From the NCBI RefSeq assembly GCF_005893125.1, contig NZ_VCJS01000024.1:30265-94264 (forward strand): 64,000 nucleotides of DNA, in the 5' to 3' direction. Positions 1 through 8,576 of the stretch are shown here, piece after piece. The notes beneath the pieces are model-generated. The model saw only the letters and a program-made list of their open reading frames with translations, was not told where the DNA came from and ran no database searches. The DNA comes from Nonomuraea basaltis (lineage in GTDB: Bacteria; Actinomycetota; Actinomycetes; Streptosporangiales; Streptosporangiaceae). The position numbers and the translations under genes were made by a program. The first letter of the stretch is position 1, and the number at the start of each line of letters is the position of its first letter.

Positions 1-771
1 CGCCTGTCCCTGCTGACCTGGGACGGTATCCTGCCATCGGAATGGGCGGGCCTCAGCAACTACGTCAAGATATTTCAGGATTCGGCGCTGTACGAGGCGA
101 TCCTGCACAGTCTCGTGCTGATCGTCTTCTTCTCGGTCATCCCCATCGGTGTCGGGCTGCTCATGACGGCCCTCCTGATGGGGAAGGTGCGCCGGGGGAT
201 GACGTTCTTCCGGATCGTCTTCTTCCTTCCCCAGGTGCTGCCGCTCGTCGCCGTCGGCATCACCTGGCGCTGGCTCTACAGCGACACCGGCGTCGTCAAC
301 CAGATCCTCGACCTGGTAGGGCTCGGGGCGATCACCCGGGCCTGGCTCGGCGACTACGGCCTGGCGCTGATCGCGCTCGGGCTCATCGGGACCTGGGTGA
401 TGAGCGGGCTGTGCATGATGCTCTTCCTCACCGGCGCGCAGAAGATCGACACTTCCCTGTACGAGGCGGCGAAGCTCGACGGCGCAGGGGCGTACCGGCA
501 GTTCCTCCACGTCACCCTGCCCGGGGTGCGCAAGGAGATCACGGTCGCCGGCGTCATCACCACGATCGCGGCGCTGGCCAGCTTCGACCTCGTCTTCACC
601 ACGACGAACGGCGGCCCGGCGGGGCAGACCAACGTGCCCGGCCTGCTCGTCTACCGGCTGGCCTTCAACGAGGGCGACATCGGCGGCGCCAGCGCGCTGG
701 CCGTCGTGCTGACCGTGATCGTGATCGCCGTCGTCGGCGCCGTCCGACGCTTCACCAGGGATGAGAGTTGA
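1..771 (+). CDS. Sugar ABC transporter permease (MalF/UgpA type), 5'-truncated by the window
   Basis: Inner-membrane permease subunit of a carbohydrate (CUT1) ABC importer. The reading frame is open from base 1, so the start lies upstream of the window; 256 codons are visible. Several hydrophobic segments are present, and the cytoplasmic coupling (EAA) loop is clear: an EAAKLDGAG core followed by a Leu-Pro pair, which docks on the ATPase. The stop TGA at 769-771 lies two bases before the ATG of the next permease, so the two are co-transcribed and form the usual heterodimer. The solute-binding protein would be expected upstream. The substrate cannot be read from this fragment. Confidence 0.93.
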   Translation, partial: RLSLLTWDGILPSEWAGLSNYVKIFQDSALYEAILHSLVLIVFFSVIPIGVGLLMTALLMGKVRRGMTFFRIVFFLPQVLPLVAVGITWRWLYSDTGVVNQILDLVGLGAITRAWLGDYGLALIALGLIGTWVMSGLCMMLFLTGAQKIDTSLYEAAKLDGAGAYRQFLHVTLPGVRKEITVAGVITTIAALASFDLVFTTTNGGPAGQTNVPGLLVYRLAFNEGDIGGASALAVVLTVIVIAVVGAVRRFTRDES

Positions 772-773
772 GA

Positions 774-1589
774 ATGCGCGGCGGCGTCGGAATCCGGTAC
801 GGAGTGCTCGTCCTGATGACGGCCATGATCCTGGTGCCGTTCATCGGCATCATTCTGGCCGCCCTGCATCCCCCCGGCGCGCAGCTCGACGGGCTGAGCA
901 TCCCGGACCGGTGGTCGTGGGAGAACTTCGCGCTCGCCTGGGAGCGGGGCAACTTCACCGCCCTCATGCGCTCGAGCCTGCTGATCGCGGTCTGCGTGGT
1001 GCCGCTCTCGGTGGTGCTGGCCACGCTCGCCGCCTACGGGCTGGCGATCCTCAAGGTGTGGGGCCACCGGACGCTGTCGTTCGGGTTCGTGCTGGGGCTC
1101 ACGCTGCCGATCGAGGTCATCGTGGTGGCGCTCTACTTCAACCTGCGCGAGGTCGGGCTCACCAACTCCTACACCGGCATCATCCTCGCCGAGGCGGCGT
1201 TGTTCATGCCGTTCGGGGTGTACTGGATGCAGACGCACTTCTCGAACGTGCCCGGCGAGCTCGTCGAGGCGGCGCGCATCGACGGCGCCAGGGATCTCAT
1301 CGTGCTGGCGCGGGTGCTGCTGCCGATCTCGTGGCCGGCGATCACCACGCTGTCGGTCCTGTACTTCATGTGGTCATGGAACCAGTTCATGCTGGTCCTG
1401 GTCATGATGCAGGACCCGGACCGGCGCACCGCACCGGGCGGCCTCGGACTCTTCGTCGGCCAGTACACCACCGACATCCCGTTGCTGGCGGCGGCCTGCT
1501 TGATCGTCATCGCGCCGATCGTCGTCGTGTACCTCATCTTCCAGCGCAGCTTCGTCAACGGGATCACCCAGGGCGCCATCAAGGGCTGA
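774..1589 (+). CDS. Sugar ABC transporter permease (MalG/UgpE type)
   Basis: Second permease of the same carbohydrate ABC importer, 271 residues, the usual length for MalG-like subunits. About six hydrophobic segments are present, with the coupling motif EAARIDGARD followed by LLP near two thirds of the length. ATG at 774 was chosen; an in-frame TTG six bases earlier (768) would overlap the stop of the upstream permease. No ATPase gene follows, as is common in actinomycetes where a shared MsiK-type ATPase energises many sugar importers (established knowledge; not visible here). Confidence 0.92.
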   Translation: MRGGVGIRYGVLVLMTAMILVPFIGIILAALHPPGAQLDGLSIPDRWSWENFALAWERGNFTALMRSSLLIAVCVVPLSVVLATLAAYGLAILKVWGHRTLSFGFVLGLTLPIEVIVVALYFNLREVGLTNSYTGIILAEAALFMPFGVYWMQTHFSNVPGELVEAARIDGARDLIVLARVLLPISWPAITTLSVLYFMWSWNQFMLVLVMMQDPDRRTAPGGLGLFVGQYTTDIPLLAAACLIVIAPIVVVYLIFQRSFVNGITQGAIKG

Positions 1590-1637
1590 TCGCGCCCCTC
1601 ACGGAGGCCGAGGTCCCCTCGGCGAGCGCCGTCCGTG

Positions 1638-1674
1638 CCTCCCTCAAGGGACCCCGGCCACGGTCGGCGGGCGG
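1638..1674. repeat. Copy 1 of a dispersed intergenic repeat (partner at 51839-51875)
   Basis: This 37-base GC-rich segment in the 219-base gap between the permease and the DUF4126 gene matches 51839-51875 at about 30 of 37 positions in the same orientation. The shared core is CGGTCGGCGGG. It does not look coding in either place. It may be one of a family of genome-wide intergenic elements, but two copies and high GC leave chance similarity possible. Confidence 0.4.
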
Positions 1675-1808
1675 TTGCCGGTGGCGCTGGAGCGCTCGTT
1701 CCTCCCTCGCTGCCCGGCCTCCTCGGCCAGGACCTGACCGGGTCGTTGCTCTCCGCCCGTTCATGGACGACGCCGCGCGGATGGATCGGGGCGGGCAGAC
1801 TGGGTGGC

Positions 1809-2414
1809 ATGCTCGCCGCATTGACCGGTGTGGGCCTGTCCACGGCCGCCGGGTTGAACGCCTACATCCCGCTCCTGGTCGTAGGCGTGCTGTCGAACGT
1901 GACCGACGCCGTGAAGCTCCCCGACGGCTACGCGTGGCTGTCCAACTGGGGCGTGCTCGCGATGATCGCGGTGCTGCTGGCCGCGGAAATGGTCCTCGAC
2001 AAGGTGCCCGCCGTCGACAGCGTCAACGACGCCATCCAGACCGTCGTGCGCCCGGCGTCGGGCGGCGTGGTCTTCTCCGCCACGAACGCGGCCGCCGAGC
2101 TGGAGAACTCCACGTGGATGACCGAGAACCCGTGGGCCGGATGGTTGCTGGGGATCATGGTCGCGCTGGCTGTGCACGCGATGAAGGCGGCGGCCCGCCC
2201 GGTGATCAACGCGGGGACGGCGGGGGTGGGCGCCCCGGTCGTGAGCACGGCGGAGGACGCCGGAGCGTTCGGCATGAGCCTGATCGCGGTGTTCGCCCCG
2301 ATCCTGGTGATCGTCGCCCTGCTGGTGCTCGCCGTGCCGGCGTGGTGGCTGATCAGAAGGGTGCGCCACTTCCGGGCCCGCAGGCGCGCGGCCCGAGGTC
2401 AGCCTCCAGGATGA
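1809..2414 (+). CDS. DUF4126 domain-containing membrane protein
   Basis: Predicted integral membrane protein of 201 residues. The N-terminus (LTGVGLSTAAGLNAYIPLL) and the DKVPAVDS motif around residue 60 are typical of the DUF4126 family, whose function is unknown. Four or so hydrophobic segments are seen, and the C-terminus is rich in Arg and probably cytoplasmic. The frame is open back to 1635, but family similarity begins at ATG 1809, so that start is used. The gene stands alone, with its own 5' gap and a set of hairpins after it facing a convergent gene. Confidence 0.82.
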   Translation: MLAALTGVGLSTAAGLNAYIPLLVVGVLSNVTDAVKLPDGYAWLSNWGVLAMIAVLLAAEMVLDKVPAVDSVNDAIQTVVRPASGGVVFSATNAAAELENSTWMTENPWAGWLLGIMVALAVHAMKAAARPVINAGTAGVGAPVVSTAEDAGAFGMSLIAVFAPILVIVALLVLAVPAWWLIRRVRHFRARRRAARGQPPG

Positions 2415-2471
2415 TCCACACTCACTCTGCGGGCGGATCCGCCGCTGCTCACGCGCCTCATATGGTGCTCC

Positions 2472-2539
2472 CAGGTTAGCGAACAACCTGATGAGACGTG
2501 TGAGCGTCACGCGGCCCCCAACCCCTGCCACGCTCACAC
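2472..2539. terminator. Two hairpins in the convergent gap after the DUF4126 gene
   Basis: Two perfect inverted repeats follow the DUF4126 gene. The first is CAGGTT/AACCTG with a 7-base loop (2472-2490). The second is GTGTGAGCGT/ACGCTCACAC with a 22-base loop (2498-2539). Neither has a T-tract, so they may act as actinobacterial I-shaped terminators; the second could instead be a protein-binding palindrome. Confidence 0.45.
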
Positions 2540-2543
2540 CAAC

Positions 2544-2576
2544 AGGCCCGGCGGTGGCATCCGCGCCGCCGGGCCT
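2544..2576 (-). terminator. Hairpin terminator of the SDR-hydrolase operon
   Basis: A perfect 11-base stem AGGCCCGGCGG/CCGCCGGGCCT with an 11-base loop sits directly after the stop codon of the minus-strand hydrolase gene. There is no T-run, which is common for actinobacterial terminators. Confidence 0.65.
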
Positions 2577-2577
2577 C

Positions 2578-3384
2578 TCAGAGGCGCAAGCTCCGCAGCC
2601 ACCCGCCCACGAGAAGCGTGAACTCGGCGGGGCGCTCCTCGTGCAGCCGATGGCTGGAGCCCTCCCAGCACACGATCTTGGACGCGGGATCCTTCAGCAG
2701 GCCGGCCTCCCAGTCCGCCCGGCCCGGATCCGCCCAGATCGACAGCACCGGGCACTGCCGGCGTGCCAGGTAGTCGTCGCTCGCGGGCCTCAGCCCGATG
2801 GCGTCGGGCCCCACGAACAGGGCCTCGAACGCCTGGGCGAGCACATGCGGCGGCATGCCGTACAGCCGGCGCTTGTGCCAGCGCCTGATGACGGCGGGCG
2901 TGGCGGCGTTCGTGCACCACTCGTCGATCGCCTCGGCGGCGGCGTGGGGGTCCTCACCGCGCAGGCCCTCGATCAGCCGGGGGAAGCCGCGGGCGATGTC
3001 GGCGGTGATGCCGTAGCCGGGATCGAGGACGACGAGAGCGCGTACCCGTTCCGGGTGCTCGACGGCGAGGATGGACACGACCTGGGCGCCCATCGAGTGC
3101 CCTATGGCGACGACCCTGGGGATGCCGAGGCGGTCGAGGAGGGCGTGCAGGTCCTCGGCCATCATGCGCGGCGTGTTGCCCGTCTCCGGGACCGACGAGT
3201 AGCCGTGCCCGCGCAGGTCGGCGGCGATCACGCGGTATCCGGCGGCGGTCAGCGCGTCGATGTGCCACGACCACTGGTGGGAGTCGGTCCCCCAGCCGTG
3301 GACGAGCAGCAGCGGCGGCCCGTCGCCGCTCCCGTCATCGGTATAGAAGAGCCTGACATTTCCGCCGACGTCCGCGTACGGCAT
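2578..3384 (-). CDS. Alpha/beta-fold hydrolase
   Basis: A soluble alpha/beta hydrolase of 268 residues. The oxyanion-hole region LLVHGWG lies near residue 30, the nucleophile elbow GHSMGA around residue 97, and a catalytic His region (GSSHRLHEE) near the end. The fold matches esterases, lactonases or epoxide hydrolase-like enzymes; the substrate cannot be told. It starts only 3 bases after the stop of the SDR gene on the same strand, so the two form an operon, and a possible pathway link is an oxidation followed by hydrolysis (inference). A strong hairpin follows. Confidence 0.9.
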   Translation of the reverse strand: MPYADVGGNVRLFYTDDGSGDGPPLLLVHGWGTDSHQWSWHIDALTAAGYRVIAADLRGHGYSSVPETGNTPRMMAEDLHALLDRLGIPRVVAIGHSMGAQVVSILAVEHPERVRALVVLDPGYGITADIARGFPRLIEGLRGEDPHAAAEAIDEWCTNAATPAVIRRWHKRRLYGMPPHVLAQAFEALFVGPDAIGLRPASDDYLARRQCPVLSIWADPGRADWEAGLLKDPASKIVCWEGSSHRLHEERPAEFTLLVGGWLRSLRL

Positions 3385-3387
3385 GAC

Positions 3388-4278
<891 letters not shown>

Positions 4279-4294
4279 TCAACACCAATGGGAG

Positions 4295-4900
4295 GTGGCG
4301 GAGATCGGCGAGGTTCTTGTCATCGTGCTGGTGATCCTGGCGTTCCTGCTGCTGTTGGCGGGCGTGGGCATCTACTTGCTGGTCAAGGTGGGCAAGAAGG
4401 CGGCAGGCAAGGCCAAGCAGGCCGCGACGCGGCTGTCCACGCACGTCAACGCGATGGGCACGGGCGACGCCGCCGAGGTCGAGCGGCTCCGGCTCGACCT
4501 GCGCCGCGAGGTGGCCCTCACCCGCCAGGCCGTCGAGCAAGCCCAGCAGCAGGGCTGGGGGCTGGGCGACCTGCCGCGGCTCCTGGCCGACCTGACGGCG
4601 CAGGCCGACGTGCACGACGGGCAGCTCGGGATGTACGCCCAGCAGCGCCGCGTGTCGCCGTACGTCGACCACGCCACCCTGGACCGGCTGCGCCAGCACC
4701 AGGCCAAGCTGACGGCGATGTGCGCCCGCATCCGCGCCGACCTCCTCGGCGACCAGGTGCACCACACGGGCTCGGGGATCGCCGACCTCACCTCCCGCAC
4801 GGACCTGGAGATCGAGGCCCGCCGCCGCCCGCCGGACCCGCTGGACGAGATCGACGAGCTCTACCGCCGCACGATGCAGGAACGCAAAGACCTCCCCTGA
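4295..4900 (+). CDS. Single-TM hypothetical protein with a cytoplasmic helical domain
   Basis: Unrecognised 201-residue protein. A strong N-terminal membrane helix (about residues 7-30) is followed by Lys/Ala-rich and then long charged helical sequence likely to be cytoplasmic, ending in a region with many Arg, Asp and Glu. The start is uncertain: GTG 4295 directly abuts a GGGAGG sequence, which is too close for a normal ribosome site, and GTG 4325 is an alternative that would trim the N-terminus. A possible -10 TATCCT lies at 4266-4271. Divergent from the SDR gene; no operon partners. Confidence 0.75.
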   Translation: MAEIGEVLVIVLVILAFLLLLAGVGIYLLVKVGKKAAGKAKQAATRLSTHVNAMGTGDAAEVERLRLDLRREVALTRQAVEQAQQQGWGLGDLPRLLADLTAQADVHDGQLGMYAQQRRVSPYVDHATLDRLRQHQAKLTAMCARIRADLLGDQVHHTGSGIADLTSRTDLEIEARRRPPDPLDEIDELYRRTMQERKDLP

Positions 4901-4959
4901 CGACTACGGACCGTGGCAGGATGGATTCATTCGAAGTGCCGAGACGCGTCGCGAAGGTC

Positions 4960-5432
4960 ACTCGCTCCCAGGCCTGAAGTGAAGGTCGGGGCTTGCCTCG
5001 TTCGTCGGGGTGGGGCCGGAGTGACCAGACCCAGCCACCACGCAATGGGAGGTGACCTTGGTGGCTACGTTGGACACACGTCAGCAGATCCACTCCGCCG
5101 TGCTTCCTCAGCGGCGGACCCTGGAATCCGCGTCAGCAGACACCCCCCGGAGCAGGAACGAAACGGGACGCGGACGTCTTCGGGCAGCGGAGTGTCCAAC
5201 ATGGTCGAGGGGAGACCTGCACGGCTTCACCTGGCCGTGCGGGCGTCACCCGCGCAAGCGGCGTACGCGGTCGTGAGGCCGCAACCCGTGCCATCCCGCG
5301 TGCTTCTGGCTGCGGGGTGGCACGGCATACCTTGACGCCGTTTCGCCTGGACAGCGAGACGGCTTTCCCTGCGCCACTACGCGGGAGTTCTTTCCTCTCC
5401 GCCCTGAAGGCTGGAGTATCCGCGGATGAATT
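4960..5432. mobile_element. Probable relic of an IS200/IS605-type element (no intact transposase)
   Basis: This 536-base gap has no credible gene. Its right part ends in an imperfect hairpin CTCCGCCCTGAAGGCTGGAG followed by GTATCCGCGG (5399-5425), very like the subterminal hairpin ends of actinobacterial IS200/IS605 elements. The left part holds a related CCTGAAG...GGTCGGGG stretch (about 4972-5000). Between them are GC-rich, stop-interrupted sequences and a TGGCACGGCATACC stretch. No TnpA or TnpB motifs remain, so it is either a decayed copy or a short non-autonomous derivative. Borders are approximate, and the call rests on remembered end sequences. Confidence 0.42.
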
Positions 5433-5436
5433 CAAG

Positions 5437-6012
5437 ATGACCACGGCTCTTCCCGAATGGCTGTATCCCGGCCCTGCCGGTGGCTGGACCTCCGACATGC
5501 TCGATCATCTCCCTCCCGACGCGCCCCGGCACGTCGAGTTGATCGACGGGGCGCTCGTCATGAGGCCACCGCAGAGCCTCTTCCACATGCTCGCGGTCGG
5601 ACGGTTCGAGCACTCCCTCGAGCCGCCCGCGCATCTCGCGGTCATTCGCGAGATGACGATCACTTTGGGTCCGCGCCAGCGGCCGGAGCCGGACATCCTC
5701 GTGGTTGACAAGGCGACGCTCTCCCTTGAGACCACCTCCTTCACGCCAGAGGCCGTGTACCTTGTGGCTGAGGTCGCTTCCGTGGAATCCGTGGAGAGGG
5801 ATCGGACCACGAAGCCGATCAAATACTCGAACGCGGGGATCAAATACTTCTGGCGGGTGGAGGAGGAAGACGGGCTTCCCGTGGTTTACACCTTCGAGCT
5901 CGAGCCTGCGGTCAAGGCCTATGTCCCCACCGGCATCCACCGCAAGCGGCTGCAGACCAACATCGGCTTCGACGTGGACATCGACCTCACGTTGAACTGG
6001 CCACCGGCCTAG
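5437..6012 (+). CDS. Uma2 family restriction-endonuclease-fold protein
   Basis: A 191-residue member of the Uma2 (DUF820) family, which has the PD-(D/E)XK nuclease fold and is expanded in actinomycetes and cyanobacteria. Visible family marks are HVELIDGALVM near residue 35, the metal-site element RPEPDILVVDK around residue 85, and the ExxS-K core LVAEVASVE...KPIKY followed by AGIKYFWRV. The cellular role of the family is unknown. ATG 5437 is used; the frame is open upstream into the IS605-like relic, but that part shows no family similarity. Its TAG stop is shared base-for-base with the convergent gene (CTAG at 6009-6012). Confidence 0.88.
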   Translation: MTTALPEWLYPGPAGGWTSDMLDHLPPDAPRHVELIDGALVMRPPQSLFHMLAVGRFEHSLEPPAHLAVIREMTITLGPRQRPEPDILVVDKATLSLETTSFTPEAVYLVAEVASVESVERDRTTKPIKYSNAGIKYFWRVEEEDGLPVVYTFELEPAVKAYVPTGIHRKRLQTNIGFDVDIDLTLNWPPA

Positions 6013-6569
6013 GCGCGGCTCCACTCCCCATAGATCAGCGTGGCGAGTTCGGCCTCCGTGGCCGCTTTGCTGGCCATCGCCTTGGTGGCCTGGGCCTGCG
6101 CTCTGGTGGGGAGCAGGCCTTCGAGCAGGACGGGCAGCGACAGGCGCCGCAGCAGCACCTCGGACTCCGAGATCCCGTACGGCCTGCGCGCCACGGACAC
6201 GTTCACCCGCAGCGCGTGCTCGTTCCCCGGCGGGACGCCCGGACGGTCGATCTCGATGGCGGAGTAGCGGAAGCCGTTCGCCAGGTTGCAGGCGGCGCAC
6301 GCGGCCGGGCCCCTGCTCAGCCTGGCGCCGCATTCGGCGCAGGTCAGCCGGTCGTAGGCGGCGTCGACCACGCGCCAGGGGTGCTTGCCGGGCTCGTCGA
6401 CGACCATCTCGGCGATGAGCCGCTCATCGAGCGGCTCGGTCGTGCCGAACTCGCGCTCCAGGAAGGCCCTCCAGCCCTCCTCGACGATCTCGTCCACCAG
6501 CCCGGCGCACCGCGCGCAGCCGGGCGCTCCGGCGGGCTCCCAGTGGCCGCATTCCCCGCATCGTCGCAT
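6009..6569 (-). CDS. Double zinc-ribbon hypothetical protein
   Basis: An unrecognised 186-residue protein with two zinc-ribbon-like Cys clusters. CGEC and CARC lie within the first 22 residues, and CAEC and CAAC around residues 75-95. The rest is a helical region with Arg-rich and Ala-rich segments. The Cys pairs suggest a metal-bound structural or nucleic-acid-binding module (inference). Its stop codon overlaps the stop of the Uma2 gene in a CTAG. No operon partners. Confidence 0.75.
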   Translation of the reverse strand: MRRCGECGHWEPAGAPGCARCAGLVDEIVEEGWRAFLEREFGTTEPLDERLIAEMVVDEPGKHPWRVVDAAYDRLTCAECGARLSRGPAACAACNLANGFRYSAIEIDRPGVPPGNEHALRVNVSVARRPYGISESEVLLRRLSLPVLLEGLLPTRAQAQATKAMASKAATEAELATLIYGEWSRA

Positions 6570-6713
6570 GCCCGCACGCTACAAGCCGGTCCGCGCCCGC
6601 CGCACCGCGTTATCGGTGCCCTCGGGCGGGATAAATCGGTTGCGGCGCCCGGCCGCGCCCCGGCATACTCTGCCGAGTTGATCGCTGCGACGCGAAGGGA
6701 GGGTGAGACCGTG

Positions 6714-6773
6714 ATGACGACTGTTCGCGTGCCGTTTCCGCGTCCTCATTCCTTCCCACCGGGCGTTCGCTGA
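6714..6773 (+). CDS. Possible 19-residue leader peptide upstream of the RIO kinase
   Basis: A very strong ribosome site (AAGGGAGGGTGAG) precedes GTG-ATG at 6711-6716 and a short open frame rich in Pro, Arg and Phe (MTTVRVPFPRP...) that ends in TGA at 6771. It lies 45 bases before the GTG of the RIO kinase gene on the same strand. Short proline/arginine-rich uORFs with good ribosome sites are typical of ribosome-stalling or attenuation leaders. No coding support beyond the ribosome site and position. Confidence 0.45.
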   Translation: MTTVRVPFPRPHSFPPGVR

Positions 6774-6818
6774 GCTGATCGGCGGGCCGGTGGGCCTCAC
6801 ATCTGGAGCAATCCCACC

Positions 6819-7700
6819 GTGCCCAAGCACTCACAGCACCGCAGCCGTGGCAAGCACGCCCTCGACGCCGACGACATCGAATGGCTCGAGAGCACACCCG
6901 TCAACACCGCCGATGACGGCCCGCCCGCGGGCGACCGCTGGTCCACCTGGGACCAGAGCACGCCCACGGAGAAGGGGCCCCGGCCGTACCCCGCCTGGCT
7001 GATCACCGAGCTGGCCGCCGTCGACACCGAGTACGGCGTGCTCAAGACCGGCAAGGAAGCCGACGTCCACCTGATCTCCCGTGGCGTGCCGGGCACCGAT
7101 CGGGTGTGCCTGCTGGCCGCCAAGCGTTACCGCTCCGCCGAGCACCGCCTGTTCCACCGCGACTCCGGCTACCTGGAGGGCCGCGCTACCCGCGACGACC
7201 GCATGAACCGGGCCATGGCCAACCGCACCGCGTTCGGCAAGCAGGTGATCGCCGCCCAGTGGGCGGTCGCCGAGTTCGGGGCGCTGTGCCGGTTGTGGGC
7301 GCTGGGGGTTCCGGTGCCGTACCCGGTGCAGATCCTGGGGACGGAGATCCTGCAGGAGTTCATCGGGACCCCCGACGGGTACGCGGCGCCGCGGCTCGCC
7401 CAGGTGTCCGACGACCTGGACGGCCTGTGGAAACAACTGGTCGAGGCCATGGTCACACTCGCCAGGGAGGGGCTGGCCCATGGGGATCTGTCCCCGTACA
7501 ACCTCCTGGTCCACGACGGCAGGCTGGTGATCATCGACCTGCCGCAGATCGTGGACGTGATCGCCCATCCGGCCGGTCCGTCGTTCCTCGACCGCGACGC
7601 CCGCAATGTCGCCACCTGGTTCGCCGCCAAGGGCGTCACGGCGGCCGACCCGGAGTCCCTCGCCGCCCTCCTGCGTACGGAGGCCGGGATCGCCCGTTGA
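6819..7700 (+). CDS. RIO1-family serine protein kinase-like protein
   Basis: A 293-residue RIO-type atypical kinase. The ATP-binding part shows TGKEADV near residue 70 and the lysine motif LAAKRY at about residue 95. The catalytic loop HGDLSPYN (about residue 225) and metal-binding IDLPQ (about residue 243) are both intact, so activity is plausible. The first 60 residues are charged and low in complexity. In eukaryotes and archaea RIO kinases act in ribosome maturation; bacterial roles are not established. GTG start at 6819 with GGAG eleven bases upstream. The short Pro/Arg-rich uORF just upstream may control it. Confidence 0.9.
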   Translation: MPKHSQHRSRGKHALDADDIEWLESTPVNTADDGPPAGDRWSTWDQSTPTEKGPRPYPAWLITELAAVDTEYGVLKTGKEADVHLISRGVPGTDRVCLLAAKRYRSAEHRLFHRDSGYLEGRATRDDRMNRAMANRTAFGKQVIAAQWAVAEFGALCRLWALGVPVPYPVQILGTEILQEFIGTPDGYAAPRLAQVSDDLDGLWKQLVEAMVTLAREGLAHGDLSPYNLLVHDGRLVIIDLPQIVDVIAHPAGPSFLDRDARNVATWFAAKGVTAADPESLAALLRTEAGIAR

Positions 7701-7860
7701 CTCCTCACCCACGGGCAGCGTGGCCGCGCACAACGGTATTCGCCGCAGCGCGGCGGCTCGCCGACCCGGTCGCAGCGCGTACACGCGGCGGCCTCGCCGT
7801 CGCGCCGCTCTGCAGGATCGCCGCCATAGTGCCGTTGCTCAGGCCTGATCCGTGGCTCTG

Positions 7861-7980
7861 CCCATGGAAGAGCGGCCCGTGGAAGAGCGGCCCGTGGAAG
7901 AGCGGCCCGTGGAAGAGCGGCCCGTGGAAGAGCGGCCCGTGGGAGAAACGACCGCGGAAGAGACGATGGCGGAGGCGCGA
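7861..7980. repeat. 15-bp tandem repeat array, eight units, degenerating to the right
   Basis: Five near-identical 15-base units of CCCGTGGAAGAGCGG occupy 7861-7935 (the first unit differs by one base). Three progressively mutated units follow to 7980. The array ends one base before the PadR stop codon. Because the unit is a multiple of three, plus-strand reading gives an RPVEE repeat, but the frame that carries it then runs antisense through the PadR gene and shows no coding signal. It is treated as a minisatellite in the gap between two convergent genes. Confidence 0.9.
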
Positions 7981-7981
7981 C

Positions 7982-8521
7982 TCAAGCGGATGGACGGTCG
8001 AGGGCGTCGATGGTGGTGCGGAGCCAGGTCAGCTCGGCCTGGCTCGTGGCGTGGGCGATGGTCAGCAGCCCCTGCCGGAACGGGTCCCCGAACTCCTCGG
8101 CCGCCATCGGCCGGTCCCCGTCGTAGAAGAAGCTCGTCGGCTCCTCCAGGAAGGCCAGCCGCCTGCGCAGCACGGCCGCCTGCGCACGCGGCTCGCCCAG
8201 GTGGCGGAGGAATGCCAGCAGCGTGAACCACCGGTTCTCATCGCTGATGTCGAGCTCGTCCGGCTCCCGCAGCCGCCGCTCCAGCTCCTCACGCCCCTCG
8301 TCCGTCAGGTAGAGCACGCGCCGGGGCGCGGCGGCCGCTCCAGGCTCGTCCTTCCTGATCAGCCAGCCGGCCGCGGCCATGCGCTTGATCGCCGGGTAGA
8401 GCGTGCCGTCGGCCACCGGACGTACGTGCCCCATCAGGGCCGCCACCCGTCTACGCAGGTCGTAGCCGTGTAACGGCCTATCCCTGAGGAACCCGAGTAT
8501 CGCCAGTTCCAACATGGCCAT
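7982..8521 (-). CDS. PadR family transcriptional regulator
   Basis: A 179-residue winged-helix repressor. The N-terminal PadR core is clear (MLELAILGFLRDRPLHGYDL, then GTLYPAIKRM and the wing around VLYLTDEGREEL). It is followed by the longer C-terminal dimerisation helices of the Vir_act_alpha_C type. Of three close ATGs, 8519-8521 is best placed behind a GAGG ribosome site. It is divergent from an alpha/beta hydrolase, and the shared gap holds an inverted repeat, so it likely represses itself and that hydrolase in response to a small phenolic or lipophilic ligand (family knowledge plus inference). Confidence 0.9.
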   Translation of the reverse strand: MAMLELAILGFLRDRPLHGYDLRRRVAALMGHVRPVADGTLYPAIKRMAAAGWLIRKDEPGAAAAPRRVLYLTDEGREELERRLREPDELDISDENRWFTLLAFLRHLGEPRAQAAVLRRRLAFLEEPTSFFYDGDRPMAAEEFGDPFRQGLLTIAHATSQAELTWLRTTIDALDRPSA

Positions 8522-8532
8522 AAGCATATACC

Positions 8533-8558
8533 TCGGAGTCGATATATATTGGCTCCGA
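8533..8558. promoter_or_regulatory. Inverted repeat, probable PadR operator
   Basis: The arms TCGGAG and CTCCGA are separated by a 14-base AT-rich core containing ATATATAT. They lie between the divergent PadR and hydrolase start codons. The AT-rich centre stands out in this GC-rich DNA. Position and symmetry suggest the PadR binding site overlapping both promoters. Confidence 0.6.
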
Positions 8559-8576
8559 TACATGAGGAGGCCTGTC

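Noticed and set aside
7861..7980. Possible CRISPR array
   Set aside because: Units are 15 bases with no spacers between them, and no cas genes are nearby; it is a direct tandem repeat.
7852..8226. A plus-strand frame encoding RPVEE pentapeptide repeats
   Set aside because: The repeat part is explained by the 15-bp array, and the rest runs antisense through PadR with no coding character or ribosome site.
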